DNA of 64,000 nt from Atherinomorus stipes (Eukaryota; Chordata; Actinopteri; Atheriniformes; Atherinidae). The notes beneath the pieces are model-generated. The model had not been told where the DNA came from and did not search any database. It saw only the letters and a list, made by a program, of their open reading frames with translations. Position numbers and translations under genes: made by a program. This document shows positions 33,406-46,588 of this stretch, in pieces. The stretch lies in NCBI GenBank assembly GCA_023101725.1, contig JALJCO010013434.1, positions 496,001-560,000 of the forward strand. The letters run 5' to 3'. Position 1 is the stretch's first letter; the number at the start of each line of letters is the position of its first letter.

Positions 33406-36400
33406 CTCAATATGTGTTTGTGCATACTTGCCGGCTCGTGAAACGTCATCACCCGCGGTCAAACATGCCAAAAAGTGTCCAGCATCAGTAAAGACCAGTC
33501 TCTGTTCTACTTTGATGAACTTACAAAGCTTTCTGACCATGCGCGAGGGACGTAATCATAGATTACAAAAATAATCCATTATACCACGTAGAATGAGTAA
33601 AACAGATTAGAAAATTAATGTGCTTTGTGTCTGTGAAAAGTGCTTAATAGATAAACTTTACTTACACTGTGGTATAGGGTCACACAGACAGAAAAATAAA
33701 CAACAAAAAATACTTAGCCTACTCTATGGAGGCTTTTATACAATGATAAATCTCTCAGGTTTTTATTTTCCACTCCTCGTATATCCCACCTTTCCTCTGT
33801 CCAAACACAGTGGTGCAGCAGCTGTATAATCTCCTTCTCACCTGGACACCCTCCTGTCCTTTCCACTGGGATGAAGTTGGATCGCCTGTTCATGTTTGTG
33901 TGCCGTCTTTCGTTTGTACCTACGGATTGGCAGTGTCCCTCTCGCATCAGTGAATCTGGGTCAGAGCAACCACTCGGTGACCCAGTGAGGTCTTTCTGAA
34001 ATGACATAAATCAGAGTTGTGGCAGCCAGTGCTGAACTTCAGCTCAAGGAAGAACAATGCCATGATGCATTAAAGCCATATTAAAAAAAAAAAAAAAAAA
34101 ACCAGCTGATGCATAGGCCTACATCTTTTTTTCTAAAGTGAATTGGACACAGTTGTCTGCCAGCACATTGCTGCAGGAATTTCAAATTATCAGACTGAAA
34201 AATGATGCAGTATGTCTAACTTGCATGGTTTAGTCTCAGCAGCAAATCTATTAAAATAGATAATTAGATCGAAGAGGGATTACAGAAAAGTACAATGCTG
34301 GTTAAATCACCCTAAAGGAGACAGGGTGTCAGGGGAGCTCAAGGACAGCATAGTTAATGGGGCATCAGACAGATGACAGAGGAAAGCAAATGGGGCGGAT
34401 GTAGAGTAGAAGGATGTTTAAAGGGGTGAACACTTCATCGTGGAAAGTTTCTATTTGCAATCCAAAGATTATTGTCTCACAAAATTCCTTTTAAGGTCTA
34501 CTGTAAGTGTTGGGAAAGTGAAAGCCATGACTCAATCATATTATTGTTCAAATTCCAAACAATCATAACTGTAAATCCTGATGTGAATATTCATGTCAGA
34601 CTTAAATTTCTCAGTGTGCATCTTTATTCGTCATATTTCTGTGTGCAAATGATATAAATTGCTCGTCTTGTGCTGTTGCCACTCAGCTGGTTGGTCCAGC
34701 TGCTTCCAACCTGGATCCAAAATCATGTCGGAATGTCAGCACTCACACATCAAGGAGGAGAGTGCATGTGACAATTCTGTCCCAGTTCTTTGACCTCTGC
34801 GACATTGCACCTCTTCTGTATGTGTGCGTCTGGGGAAGGACACATAAATGGGGAGTAGCCTCCAGTTGACCAGCTGCTTAGATGTTGCCACCTTTACCCA
34901 TTAAACTGTGACGTCTGTGTTGAGTCAGAGCACATGATCCCCACGGAGTTTATGTCACAAAACCATTAAGTACCCATGTGCACATACGATCTGATTGGGG
35001 TGGGGTAAAGGATTGTTTTAATGTGTTCCTATTTTGCCAGTGTTAGGAAGGAGTGGTCTGGAGGGAAAAGTAAAGTTTAACTGAATTATTTTCACGGCTG
35101 ATGGCTTAAAAGACCAAACTGGTTTGGTCATTATCTCACCTCCAACTTCTTCTGCGGCTTAAAACATCCTCACTGCAAACACCAACACCTCCATGACTTG
35201 ACCCACATCTGTTTTTTTTTTGTTTTTTTTCAAGAGCAAACAGCGGCATAGAGAAGAGCAGTGAGCAGCCATGTTCATCTCGATTCACCTGCACTGAGAC
35301 ACGCTCACGGCCAGTTGCGGGGGGGGGCTCAACTAACGGCAGTCGAGTTTGATGGACATAATCATTCAATCAATAAGCACGGCCGTTCGCAACCCCATCC
35401 AATGAAAAGTAAAGCAAAACCATGGTTTAGAGACAAAAAAGACAAAAATGTTCAGGATCATTTAGGGGACCCACGGTAGTGGTGCACTGCTTCACTGTGC
35501 CATGATATTTGTACACAGATGACTTCAAGGGAAAAAAGGAAAAACATAGTCCAGGTTTCTCACCAAGAAGTTTGGAAATGAGTGTGTGATGCCTTACAGA
35601 AACAAGTTATTTTAGATCAGAATGCAAAAATAAATAAATAAATAAAAAGAGGGTTGCCAAAGTTGTGGAAATAAAGGATTTCCAGCTTAAGTAAATGTTT
35701 CTCTACAGCATCATGATAATACCAAACACACCTTGAAGAAAGGTTTTTATATGACAACAAATACAGATTTACAATCAAGACAAACTCATAATTCTATAAA
35801 GCTACAGTACAACCCTTTTATGAATGGACAGAAAAAATATGTGTATGTTTCTTTTTATGTGCAAATCAACACTTGCCAAGAAGTGTGTTATCGCACACTG
35901 ACCCCTATCCAAATGTTTGCATCGGCTCAATTTCTGTTCAAACTGTTTGTTTTCCAAAACTGTTGGACATGAAAATTTAACAAAAAAAAAACAAAAAAGA
36001 GCTTTAACATGCCACATGTTTTTGTCTCTAAATCAAATTATCTTTTACTCTCTTGGTTTTAACAAAGCTGGCTAAACCTTTGCATTAGTGGTGTATTAAC
36101 ATCAGCCTGCAGAACACCAGCAGCTCAAAAAACACTTGCAGGTTTCTTAACACTGCTGGAAGCAGCCATTTTCTTTAACATGAAAAACCAAACTGATTAT
36201 TACTTATTGACTTTTCAAGCTAATTACCACACTTCCAGTGACTTATTCAGTCAATCTACAGTACGCTCAAATTGGAGTGAAAGCACATGGTATGTCTTCT
36301 ATTGGTCAGTAGCTAACCAGTCAGTTTATGGCCGTGAGTTCTCCAGGGTGGCTCTGCTGAAGGCCAGTTTAGAGAGCAAAGCGAGTGTGAGATGGCTGTA

Positions 36401-38203
36401 GCGGTGCATCCTGAACGATAAGCACTTCGTCGAGGAGCTGCAACCTCAGCACAGCTCAGGAGCAGTCAGAATTCATCATCCAGGACAGCGCAGAAAGAGT
36501 GGGGTTGCTGGTCTACATGCACAGACAGGGATACTGCACGCATGCAGACATACACAACATGCAAGCCCGTTCATTGCCTGCCCACCACACTCACACCCAA
36601 GGCTACTGTAATCAATCCTGCTGTCTAGGAGACCACAAGATACATGCAAACACTGCATTCTTCTCTGCATTTCTGAGCTGCAGGCACATGGATGCAGTCT
36701 AGATCGTGGAAGGCAGACACCATCTCAGTCTGAAACTTTTGTTTTCCAATTTATCCTTTGATAAAGATTGAAAATAACTATGGAATTAAATATAAATATA
36801 AATCACAAAATGTTATTTTTGAAGAACTGGAATGACAAAAAAAAAAGATGAAACAAACAGAAAAAAAGTTGTGATGCAGTTTGCCATCCAGACATTTTAA
36901 TCAAAGCTGATGACATCTTGTACAATGGAAATAATTCAGATACAGTGGAGAAAAAAAATGGCTTTTTGACTGACAGGAGAGAAAGAATCAATGTGACACA
37001 GCTTTCTGTATTATCTGCAAACTCTTGACATTTGTAAACTACAGTATATGTTAACTGCCAACTGCAGCAAGATGGCCGAGCAGATGAGCCAAAAGTATAT
37101 CAGATTTGTGATGAGGTCTTTCTGTCCCTTCAAATGAAAACATTCACATCAAAGGTGAAATTCAGTTTCCTGCACAGCCAGCAATAATTTGCAAAGATAT
37201 GCAGCGACCAAAGACAAACCTTTCGGGTACCATTTAGCCATCCCAACTTCCATGGTTTGACATGTCATAAAGGAGTTTTGGATTCCTTATTATTCAGAGG
37301 CATATGGCTCTGGTAATACAGCGCCCACGCTGAACACATGTAGCTGTGACTTGTAACCTTTAGCTGCACTGAAGGTTGAACAATATGCTGCCAGAAAATG
37401 CTTAAGGAAGCTGCATGACTGTACAAATAATTGATGCTGATGAGACCTAAAGCTGACAGTATGCTGAGGAAACATTAAACCTAACACAAGTCCATTTTGG
37501 CATCAGCTGATCAGCATTCTGATCTTTTTTCCCCCTGTTCGCCCCCCATCAAAGTGGTCCTGCTCAGGCTGGGGGGGGATTTGTGTCCCTCACAGCACAC
37601 AGGCAGCTAAATTTCACTCAAAGCAAATGAGTGCTCCAGCTCTGCTCTGGAAATGTAACTGCAAAAATCATTTAGTAGAGATGGTTTTCCCCAAAGGAAA
37701 TATCACAGCCAACACTGAAATCCCAACAGAGAATTTAATTAAAAAAATAATTAGTGACTGGCCTAGAAGGATTCACATGAAAACAGAGGAGATGCTTTGC
37801 CATTTGCAGGGTATAGGCTAAAAAAATCTAAAACTTGTTTTCAAAAGCGTCTATTCATGTGAAAAGGGTTCATCTTTATTTTTTGTAATAAATATAAATG
37901 TTCTTACAATTTAACAATTACATTGACTGATTATCATACAAACAATGATGATTATCTTCAGTAATAAAGATGGGAGAGCGCTGATTGGCACCGGCACCAC
38001 CAGCCTTGAAAATGACATGGCAAAAGAGAGATAGAGAGACTGATTGACTGATTACAGACTGTGATGGGTATGAAGAAACTGACACCAACCTCAAGTAAAG
38101 TGTATCACTACAAAAAAAAAAAAAAAAAAACCATCATTCCATGGCTTTGCATATTGTCTTTTCTCACAGTTAAAATAAAATAACTAGATCTAGGTTAAAC
38201 TAT
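33406..38203. other. Non-coding stretch left of timm44
   Basis: No recognisable exon, RNA gene or named transposon. Poly-A runs lie at 34,082-34,100 and 38,110-38,130, and a short ATAA tract near 35,629-35,645. A second possible timm44 poly(A) signal lies at 37,875-37,880 on the minus strand. Confidence 0.45.
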
Positions 38204-38209
38204 TTTATT
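38204..38209 (-). terminator. timm44: Candidate poly(A) signal of timm44
   Basis: AATAAA on the minus strand, about 360 bp after the stop codon. A second AATAAA at 37,875-37,880 would give a 690-bp 3' UTR. Which is used cannot be decided from sequence. Confidence 0.45.
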
Positions 38210-38565
38210 TAACCTCTAAATGAAAAGGGCAGATTCAACAACAAAAAAAAAGACTTTGGATGAATGTTGTTGGTGATCTGCTGCCCTCTAGTGTTAGCCA
38301 GAGGAATGCTCACAAATAAATTATGTATCCAAAGAAAAATAGGCTGAACCAAAAGTTAATGTAATAATAAAAAAAAAAGGACAACGTGAGGCACCTATAG
38401 TGTTGATCAACTCTACTCCGCCGTATTTGTGCAGAGGGGTGAGCCCATGCCCCAGTTTCTGATCTCTACACCTCCTCCTCAGATCCTCCCTGCCAGCTGC
38501 TGAGCCCGTTCAGGTGCAGCATGTTCTCTCCCTGGGTGAGCGTGTTTTGTGCGTATCAAAGAGTC

Positions 38566-41500
38566 TTAAAGGATCTGTTCAGTGCTTGAGGCAGAAATGT
38601 CAAGTAGTCTCCAGGCAGCATATGGGTTGAGCTCTTCCTGATCTCGACACAGAGCCCACACGTACATCATTCTGAGAACTTTTTCCTGCGGGACAACAAC
38701 AGATGGGGCATACTTTATTAAGTACTCAAAAAAACAAAACAAACAGACATGACTGTATTTGAAACCCATTTTAGACTAATCAAACACAATATTTGTGGTT
38801 GTGTCAGCCAGATGTAAGCCGTATTATGTTTAGAAGACAACTCACAGAGCAAATGTGCCAAACCACCTGCTGCCGTCTCTGAAATCCTGAAGACTTTTCT
38901 AAGATAAAACACGTGCAAAAGCTTCTGTGAGTTGTGCCCAGTCAACATCTAGATCCTTCGTGTCATTTTTCTGAGTTAAGGTTGAATGCTGAAAAGCATC
39001 CAACAATCTTTTATTCCATTAGAGGCAGAGTATCGTCTACGTTAAAATCCAGCAGAACAGTACGTCCACCTTTAATCCTCTGGCAGTAGTCTTACACTCA
39101 GAACTGGGCAGCTGCCAACTGCATGGTACCGGGTGGATACCTTGACCTTTGTGCCAGTCACAACACTTCTGAGATGGCCTGAAGGAATGACACGGCTGAT
39201 TTACAGCTCATAAAGATTTCTGGGTCTTCTTTCTGGCCAGATAAAAGCCTTATCCAACACCTAAACATAGTTTCTAAGTCTCATTAAATCCTGCTAATGA
39301 ACCATTTACTTAAAGTTCTCACATATGATGCAATCAAAACACCAACTACAGACTCGTACTGAATTAGATTTGTTTGTCTTCTGAGAGGATTTTTACTTCT
39401 ATCATATTGCAGCTCAAGAAAACAATAATCTTAATAATCAGTATTTCTGTTCTTGCGTCACTTACAGGGTCGCCCTCCACCACTTCTCCTTTTGCGTTTC
39501 GGATCACCATGACAAGCTGTGCCTGGAAAGTTATAATTAAAACCGGACCCTGCTCCATCATCTTACCCATGGCCAGCTGGAAAATAAGACACACATGTGC
39601 TTTAATAGCCAGAACCCACAAATAAAAAAGAAGTTGCTAAAAATATCAGCTTATAGCAGAAGAAGTCAACACTGCTTCAAACAAAGACTGAGAACAGCAC
39701 AAGCCAAACATATTCAGATAAATAAAAGATAGAGCCTTTACTGTCATTGTAAAAATGTTTTATCAGTTCCAAATATTTGTTGATCTGAAGCGTTTTACAT
39801 TATTTAGATATGAAATGTGAGAATACTCCAGTCACACTGGTCTAAGATTGAAAAGTATTCTTAAAGTCTGGTCTAAAGTCACTTACATCAATATTGTCTA
39901 TGTCTAGAATCTTGGAGTGGAACTGCAGTCCCATGGCCTTGGCCTGCTGAATGGGATGTGCAAGTTGGCTGTAAGTCTGCAGGCCCAGACAAAAACAAAG
40001 ACCAAGAACGTATTAAAAAACATTTAAAGAAAAACAAAAACAAAACAGCAACAAAAACCACAACTTATCATAAGCGGTAAAATAAAATACTGCAGAGTTA
40101 TGAAGCACTACTGCATGACGTGGAAACTGTCTTCCAGCATTTTAAACTCAGGAGTGAGTGACCGTGTGTAGAAAGCCTTACCGCTTCATAACACCAGTCC
40201 TTCAATACCTCCAGCTCTCCTCTGATCATCGCCTATGTGAGAACAGAATACGCACAAGCTGTGATCGTTTACAGTCCTGCTGGTCAACCTGCTTTTAAGT
40301 CAGACTTCCTTTAACATGAGGAGGCATGATTTGCCTCCTGACTGACAAAAAAGAAAAAAAATGCATCCACAATATAACATTTCATTCAAAAAGTCAACCG
40401 ACTATCAATGCTACTAGTCTGCAGTTCAACTAACCTCCAGTATATTTGGGATGATATCTCGTTCACACTGGTTCAGAAAGGAATCCTTGTCAAAAGAAGG
40501 GTCCACCTTCAAAATCTCTGTTAATACCTCAGACATTTCTGTCTTTGAAAACAGCCCACCTGCACACAAATAGACCACTGCCACTTTAGCAATACTAATC
40601 GAGAAGCAGCAAGCTCAAACAGTTAAAAAAAATAACAAAAAAAAACTTTAAAATATAATTTACGCAAATACAATAGGACTGGGGCTGTCAAAATTAATCC
40701 AGATTAATCACATTTCTTTTATCACTTCTAGAACACATTTAAAATTAAAGGCTTTTCACCAGGAATTCTGCATTTATCTTTAGTAGACGAGACTCCTGAA
40801 ACCCCGTCCTTACATGTCTCCCTAAAGTCCTTCAGACGGCAGTAGTTTAGTCCAGAATGCTGCTGGTACAGTCTTCAAAGGCTGACTTCACAACTGTAAT
40901 AACGTGAAGCTGAAATTCAGGTCTGAGTCCTGGACTACTCCCAGATTTCTGGCTTGGTTTTAGCTTTTAAGTTGTAAAACAAATGTAAATGTATTTTATA
41001 AAAAAGCAGGACTAATTAATGAAAAAAAAAATCTCTTGTTTGACAATAGGATTAATTTAGGATACATTTTTTGACAGCCCTAAATAAGACGAGACCTACA
41101 AGCAACCCAACCCCAATATTATATTATATTATATTACATTATAATAGAAAAAAATCTATTCTATTAAAAAATAAGAATAAAATATTTACAATTTAAAGAT
41201 TTGTTACTGAGGTACGATTCTTACTCATGACCTCTTTGTTATTAGTTTCTGCATGACCACTCCTGCTGTATCTCACCTATGAGGTCAGACATCTTGTCAG
41301 TGACAGCACGCGATGCTCTGATGAAGGCGTTGTCACTCTCATCATACTTCATCTTCATCTCAAAGAATCCTTAAATCAATATAAGGAAGATAAAGAGAGT
41401 GGGTCAAAGTGAACACTGAAACTTTCATCTCCACTGTATACTGTAGTAAGAAAATTACATTTTTATATATTAAAAAAAAGTTAAAAACTCACTAAAATGT

Positions 41501-44500
41501 CTTTAATTGTAGCATAATTCATATAATCAAGTTATGAAAATAAACTCCTGCAGTGAGAGAATCAATCACAAATAGTGGAAGTGATTGATGAATAACTCAT
41601 ATAAGTCCTGAAATATTAACATGAATTAATACCTATGTTGCAAAACACAAACACAACTATAATCCACCACAACTGTTGAGCATGTAAAACTCTCCAAGTG
41701 CTACATAGAAAAAGTCCATCTAGTGTGCTTTGGAAGGCAGCAGAATACAAAAACAAAACCTGTTTTGTATTGTCGAATAAAAATATCAGTTTAGAAGTTT
41801 GTTCCAGTTAATTTTGTCACACATTGATGACTCAGATTAGCTGAAGGGCAAAGTTACTGAATGTGTTATCAGCAATCAACCAAGAGTGTAATGTCTTAAT
41901 GAAAACTGGTACACTGGTCCTGAACAATGCTGATGCTGAAAAAGATGCTGATGCTCGAATATTTCCAACAGGAATCTACATGACTCCAAATCTGTTGACT
42001 TTGTGCAATGTCCTAACTGCGAAAAGGTTCATTTTTCACCTGTCCAAACATTATTAATCATAGAAATTGCTTCATTAACTAATGTGCATAATATCAAGTA
42101 AATCCACCTGGCAATGAAAATTTATTCAGTCCGATTTGACATCCCAAAGCTGCACCCTCCATTAGCTGCCTCTTTCAGCTAATGCTCATTGGCAAAGCCT
42201 CCAAAACTTGAGGGTCAGTAAAGAATTCAATTTCCAGGCTAAAATACAAATAAATTGCCAAGACTTTATTATTAGTTGAACTATGACTATTCAGAACAGT
42301 AAAATGTTGACGTAACAGACAAGAAAGCCTGGATACACAACCTCTACCACCTATCAGAACTCAGAGTTTAAAAAAAAAAAAAAAACACAACTCTTCTCCC
42401 ATGCAAAACTGTAGATTTTAGTCTCTTGATACGATGCTATTGCTAATTTTAATCTATTCATAATTTTTCTGAAAGATTTCTTTATTCTGTTTTATAGCCT
42501 TATGATTCCCTCCAAATTTTTTACCTACTAATCGCTATAAAAATAAATGAAAACCTAACAATGTAAAGTCTGTATCTGACCAAGAAATATCTTTTAAGTG
42601 AACTCTCTACACCCCTCACATATGTGGACAAACTTTTTCATGTCAACATCACAAAAACAAATTATGTTGGTAAACAATATTACTCAAAATAGCTCTGTCC
42701 AAATATATCAGAGCTGAACAGTATAAGATGAAAAATGCTGTCCAACTTATTCAGCTGTTTATGGGTAGATAAAATAAATACATCTCCATGTACTGAACTT
42801 AAATATTTACCAAATAAAACAAAAAGCAAGTGATTAATAAAGCAGAGAGCTAGAGATATGGAAGTCAGATATTTCTTACTGTTAAATACGACATTGTTGT
42901 CTTTGAAATCTTTCCACTGCTGGTACCATTTTGAGTCTTTGTGGAGCACCACACCCATAGCTTCCCTAAAGCACAAACAGAAGGAAAAATCATCCAATTT
43001 GAGCATTATAGTGACACAGTTTGAAGTTATTACATCAGAAGCAACTGAATGAATGGTAACAGTAAGAGGATTTAGCTTCAAGAGATGCTCATTAAATTAA
43101 AAAACTCTACAAGTGCTTATCTGTCTTTCTATATTTCTGCGAACTGCATTTCTAATTAATAAAAGATCCAATGAAGCTGATAGAGATCAGCTTTGGTGTC
43201 TGGTTGTGTGTGATAATTTCTCTGCTTTGAGTTTAATTTCTTGTTTTTCCATTAATCCTGATCACATTGAGAGGATAAACAAGTAATGCTAGCTATCTGT
43301 GAACATGAGGGACATCCCCTCTCTCACAATCAGGGCGAGCAGAGGGCACTCACGTACTCGTTGGCCTCGAAGACCTTGCTGTCATCTCCTGCCCCCTTAA
43401 AGGAAAACTCACTCCTCTTTCGGAGTCTGGTTGGAGGCCGATAAGGGCCAGTGTGGCCAAGGTCATCGATCTCTTTCTTTACGCTCTCCATGCCCTAAAA
43501 CATCAACAGATAGTAACATTAGTTAATGTGTCGCACTTCTATTTTTAATGGCACTCAGGATTACAGATATACATGCATTTATCGCTACTTCATGTAGGAA
43601 CATTTTTGAAAAGCATCTCTTTGCTGAGGTTTTATTAAACAAAAAAATACCTGAGATATTGCCTTAAAGGCGCCGGTCTTCCCCAGTATCTCTCCACTCT
43701 TAGAGACAGATTCTGCAGAGGTCTTTGCGGTTTTGGCTGCTTCTTCCATTCCCTCTTTGATTTTCTTTCCAATGTCTGTACGACTGACTTCTTCCAGCCC
43801 CTGTCCGCACAAACAGATGAACAAACACACTCAAAGCATAGCTGCATTAATGTGAACACTGTAATATTTACCAGACTGCATCTGACAGAAACATGTGTCA
43901 CTTTTACCTCTTTAACGGTCTCAGAAATGGTTCCCAATTTCTTCTTTAGAACTTCTGAGGTTTTCACTGTTTCAGACTCTATAGTTTTCTAGGAAAAGAC
44001 AGAGGAGGGGATATAGGTTACCATATTCAGCCCCTGCACTGATTCTGAATGATGTGTAAGACCAAATATTTACATATTTCCTTCGAGCTTGTTTCAGTGC
44101 ATCTGACTCTTCCAGTTTTTTGGCCTCTTCTCGGAACTTCTTGATGTTTTCTTTCATTTCCTTATTTTTGTTCAGTTCTTGCTTGATGTTATCCAGAAGC
44201 TCTCCAAGGAAACCTTTTCGACCACCGCCCCTCTCCCCTGACAAATACCTCACCTGCAGAAGGGGAGACTGAGGCATCTCAATGAAACAAACAAAACACT
44301 GATAAATGCGACTGACCCGTTTCCAGTCAAGTTCTTATCATCAGAGAAGTCTTAGAAAGGAAAAATCAAAAGCAGGCGAACTTTCCCATCATACAACAGT
44401 TTTGAAATAAAAAGGTACGAAACTGCATAAAAGTTTTATCCTTTTTTTAATTTCAACATTTGATGTTATTTCTGTATATTTCTCATTTAAAGGGGAATCT

Positions 44501-46085
44501 CCCTCAATTCTGCTTTTAAAGTTTGAGATCTAAACTCAGCATAAAAAGTAAGGAAATTTCTGTTTGGTTATTTCTTCGCTGTAAAGCCAGTTGGCCAGTA
44601 TCCTACATGGTTGAAAAGCTTGATTAAACACCTTCACAATGAGGGATACATTGTAAGGACTGTGCTTCTGTGCAAAGAGCAATGCCAATAACAAGTGGAT
44701 AGTGCCCAAAAGAATGTACTAAAGTCCCCTGCGATATTTTCCAGTAGGTATTCATTCTTGTTTTGAGTTTCTTGCTGGACTGAATGATTGCACTTTCCCA
44801 CAATAATAAAACTAAAAAAGCCACATAATTGCAATTTTTATATCTTGTACATTTGACATTGTCAGAGACCTCAGTAGCATTCTGGGATCATCACTGATTC
44901 CAGGATCCCACTCTTTTTTCTTTGTGTATCTCTTCAGTGACTTCAGTGACACTCATCCATATGTGACCAACACACACTTGGCAGCACTTGAATCTCAAAA
45001 CAACAGTGAATACAAACAGTGAAATACTGCAGGGGATTTTGGCACATTTGTGGGGGCACTACCCATATGTTTAGCCATGTTCCTCATCACACAGAAGCGC
45101 CATCTTTACAAGTTATACCTCATTGTAAAGGCGACCAATCAGGCTTTCTAACAATATATAATACAAGTCATGTTGATATATTGAGATTATTAAAGTGGAA
45201 GAAAAATAGAACAAGCATAAATTTCCTTTTTTTTCCCCCTTCTAAGTTTATAATGAAGTTGTAGACTGCAGGTAGAATTTCACACATCTAAAAATCTAAA
45301 CTTCACAGCTTGTGGTATAAAGTCTAAGATAAATATCCAACTTTAAAAAACTCATTGCTTGTTGTGCTCACTTTTCAACTACCATAAAGAATATGCTCAT
45401 ATAATTGTAGGAAATATACAGCTTACTTCAAAATTATTTTTCAACTGAGCTACAAACGACAGAGATGTGATGTGAAGTTACCTGAGGAGAGCTGCCGATG
45501 AGCCCACGTATCCTGTAAACATGGGGTCTGTTTGGAAGCAGCAGGTAAGAGGAAGGAAAAGCCACCAAGCCTCTTCTTACACATATCTGACACCAAACAC
45601 ACATGATTCAATTTAATTAGGCTGATTAATTTGTTAAATCTTCCACTGTGCATGAATGTAGCTAATCGCAACAGCAGGAAGCATTTTATATGAAAGCAGC
45701 GAAGAGGATGAAGATGAGCAGCACCAGGTAAAGCTGCAGAAAGTCCGATCAGCGGTCACACGGATGAATGATGCAGTGAAACTAAAAGGAAAAGTACAGA
45801 TATATTTTCTACACGTCTAGTAAAAAGATAATCCCGAAAATCCTGTCCGTAATCCAAATCTAAACAGCTACCCTGCCACACATGATAGCTAACTCAGCTA
45901 GCTAAAGCCAAGTCTAGCGCACTAGTTAGACCACTTGTGACTATCGCCTGATGCAGGAACTGTGGGTATTAAAATATATGCTTCATACGCTGTTCATTTT
46001 ATTATTTCATTGAGCTCAACGTTCATATTTAGTACAAACTGTTCCCAGAACTCACCTGATAACACTGACATAAGGGGGCCGCCAT
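38566..46085 (-). CDS. timm44: Mitochondrial import inner membrane translocase subunit TIM44
   Basis: Tim44 tethers mtHsp70 to the TIM23 channel on the matrix side and drives presequence protein import. Thirteen coding exons (5' to 3'): 46085-46056, 45586-45482, 44253-44074, 43988-43908, 43800-43651, 43494-43358, 42965-42880, 41369-41277, 40559-40435, 40232-40182, 39976-39887, 39576-39466, 38685-38566. They join in frame to 452 residues, the same length as human TIMM44. The start MAAPLCQCYQ leads into an Arg-rich mitochondrial presequence (about 1-50). RKGFLGELLDNIKQELNKNK and the coiled-coil region follow (about 57-125). Residues about 255-452 form the Tim44 C-terminal domain, including WYQQWKDFKDNNVVFN, DIIPNILE and ILDIDNIDLAMGKMMEQGP, ending ASSTEQIL. 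The donor of exon 6 is GTACGT inside an apparent GTGAGT context; only this choice gives the conserved NEEAMG. Introns 2 and 8 carry DNA-element insertions. No defect is seen. Confidence 0.97.
40680..41082. mobile_element. hAT-like MITE, copy 2 (403 bp), in a timm44 intron
   Basis: The ends TGGGGCTGTCAAAATTAATCC and the complement of TAGGGCTGTCAAAAAATG are flanked by 8-bp near-identical duplications aataggac (40,672-40,679) and aataagac (41,083-41,090), 7/8 matching. The interior aligns throughout with the reverse complement of the copy at 28,020-28,420. It lies between timm44 coding exons 8 and 9, clear of both splice sites. Confidence 0.85.
44595..45166. mobile_element. Foldback (long-TIR) element in timm44 intron 2
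   Basis: Roughly 44,595-44,775 and 44,983-45,166 are imperfect reverse complements. Matching words include CTCATTGT, GCACAGAAGC/CACAGAAGCG, GGGCACTA, TGCAGGGGA and CTCAAAACAA, in the same order on the two arms. About 200 bp of unique spacer separates them. No coding capacity. Long inverted ends with a short core fit a foldback-type MITE. It lies within the intron between coding exons 2 and 3. Confidence 0.6.
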
Positions 46086-46115
46086 CTTCACTTCGTGCCT
46101 ATGACCTTCTTCCGG
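46077..46115 (-). promoter_or_regulatory. timm44: timm44 start region with YY1- and ETS-like motifs
   Basis: The start codon lies in AAGATGGCGGCC (46,077-46,088, minus strand), which matches the YY1 core AAGATGGCGGC. CCGGAAG (46,109-46,115), an ETS/GABP-type site, is 21 bp upstream. This combination is common at TATA-less housekeeping and nuclear-encoded mitochondrial genes. There is no TATA box. Binding is inferred only. Confidence 0.5.
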
Positions 46116-46341
46116 TGATGACCTTCCACGTCCACGAGGAGGGGGAGGGTCTTAACAGACGTCAGATAAAGACCGACTGGCGCTCATGTGTGCTCATTTT
46201 GCCTCCTTCGCTCTTTCTACACAACTTCACGTATACATGTCGGCGCTTACCATTATTACAATTAAAGGACAAAACTAACATGGTACAATGACCAAAATAC
46301 AAAATACTACACACACACACAAAGGTTTTTATATGTTGAAA

Positions 46342-46347
46342 TTTATT
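46342..46347 (-). terminator. hnrnpm: Candidate poly(A) signal of hnrnpm
   Basis: AATAAA on the minus strand about 245 bp after the hnrnpm stop codon. It leaves only about 250 bp to the timm44 start codon, so the end of one gene and the promoter of the next nearly touch. Confidence 0.65.
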
Positions 46348-46588
46348 TATCAAAACACCTTATATAACAAAGGCATGACAGGTGGAGCATGACAGATAAA
46401 GACAAAAAAAAATTAAAAGTTTGGTCTCTAAAAAGTAAAATTTAAGGAGAAACTAAAAACATTCACTGTTACAAAATTACTAACTAAAATAACACTATGA
46501 CTGTTACAAACATCTACCAAACCAAGTCTGCTGAGGGGTAATTCAGATGATGAGTGAACACCAATGTAAGATGTGACAGATATACAAC

